From contig JAJYBW010000157.1 of NCBI GenBank assembly GCA_021778815.1, positions 1-7,796 on the forward strand: DNA of 7,796 nt. The letters are read 5' to 3'. The translations under genes and the position numbers were made by a program. This stretch comes from Acidobacteriota bacterium. Its GTDB lineage: Bacteria > Acidobacteriota > Terriglobia > Terriglobales > Acidobacteriaceae. Position 1 is the stretch's first letter. Each line of letters starts with the position of its first letter. Below the pieces are notes generated by a model that had not been told where the DNA came from, searched no databases, and was given only the letters and a program-made list of their open reading frames with translations. Below, in pieces: positions 7,795 to 7,796 of the stretch.

Positions 7795-7796
7795 CG

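Overview
The window is ordinary bacterial chromosome. It has high-GC coding sequence and long, GC-rich wobble-position codons. The best guess for the source is an acidobacterium (Terriglobia/Acidobacteriaceae type). That guess rests on the protein flavour, the serine/threonine/glycine-rich lipoprotein and the style of the repeat-laden intergenic DNA. It is an inference, since no rRNA or other phylogenetic marker is present.

Layout. (1) Positions 1-2527, plus strand: pyruvate, phosphate dikinase (PPDK), cut off at its N-terminus by the window edge. All visible catalytic residues are intact. (2) Positions 2528-3191: a 664-base non-coding stretch between convergent genes. It holds two copies of a ~125-131-base direct repeat (the first copy starts inside the last codons of PPDK), each carrying a GAAA-loop hairpin followed by a T-run. 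It also holds three 21-base-spaced copies of a 15-base AT-rich core and several small inverted repeats. (3) Positions 3192-4721, minus strand: a secreted lipoprotein of unknown function, probably DUF4382/DUF5666-like. It has a candidate promoter and a ribosome-binding site that can fold into a small hairpin against the start codon. (4) Positions 4927-6432, minus strand: glycerol kinase. (5) Positions 6442-7796, minus strand: xylulokinase, cut off at its N-terminus. It is separated from glycerol kinase by 9 bases, so the two are almost certainly co-transcribed (xylB-glpK).

How the genes fit together. The two FGGY-family kinases commit glycerol and (probably) D-xylulose to central metabolism. 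PPDK interconverts pyruvate and phosphoenolpyruvate at the glycolysis/gluconeogenesis junction. PPDK is convergent with the kinase pair and is not part of their operon, so any joint physiological role is only inferred. The lipoprotein lies downstream of glpK on the same strand, across a 205-base gap with its own promoter-like sequence, and has no evident metabolic link.

No new defence, mobile or biosynthetic system is visible. The most interesting material is the 2491-3167 region: a duplicated hairpin repeat that supplies the C-terminal tail and stop codon of PPDK, and the phased tandem repeat between its two copies.
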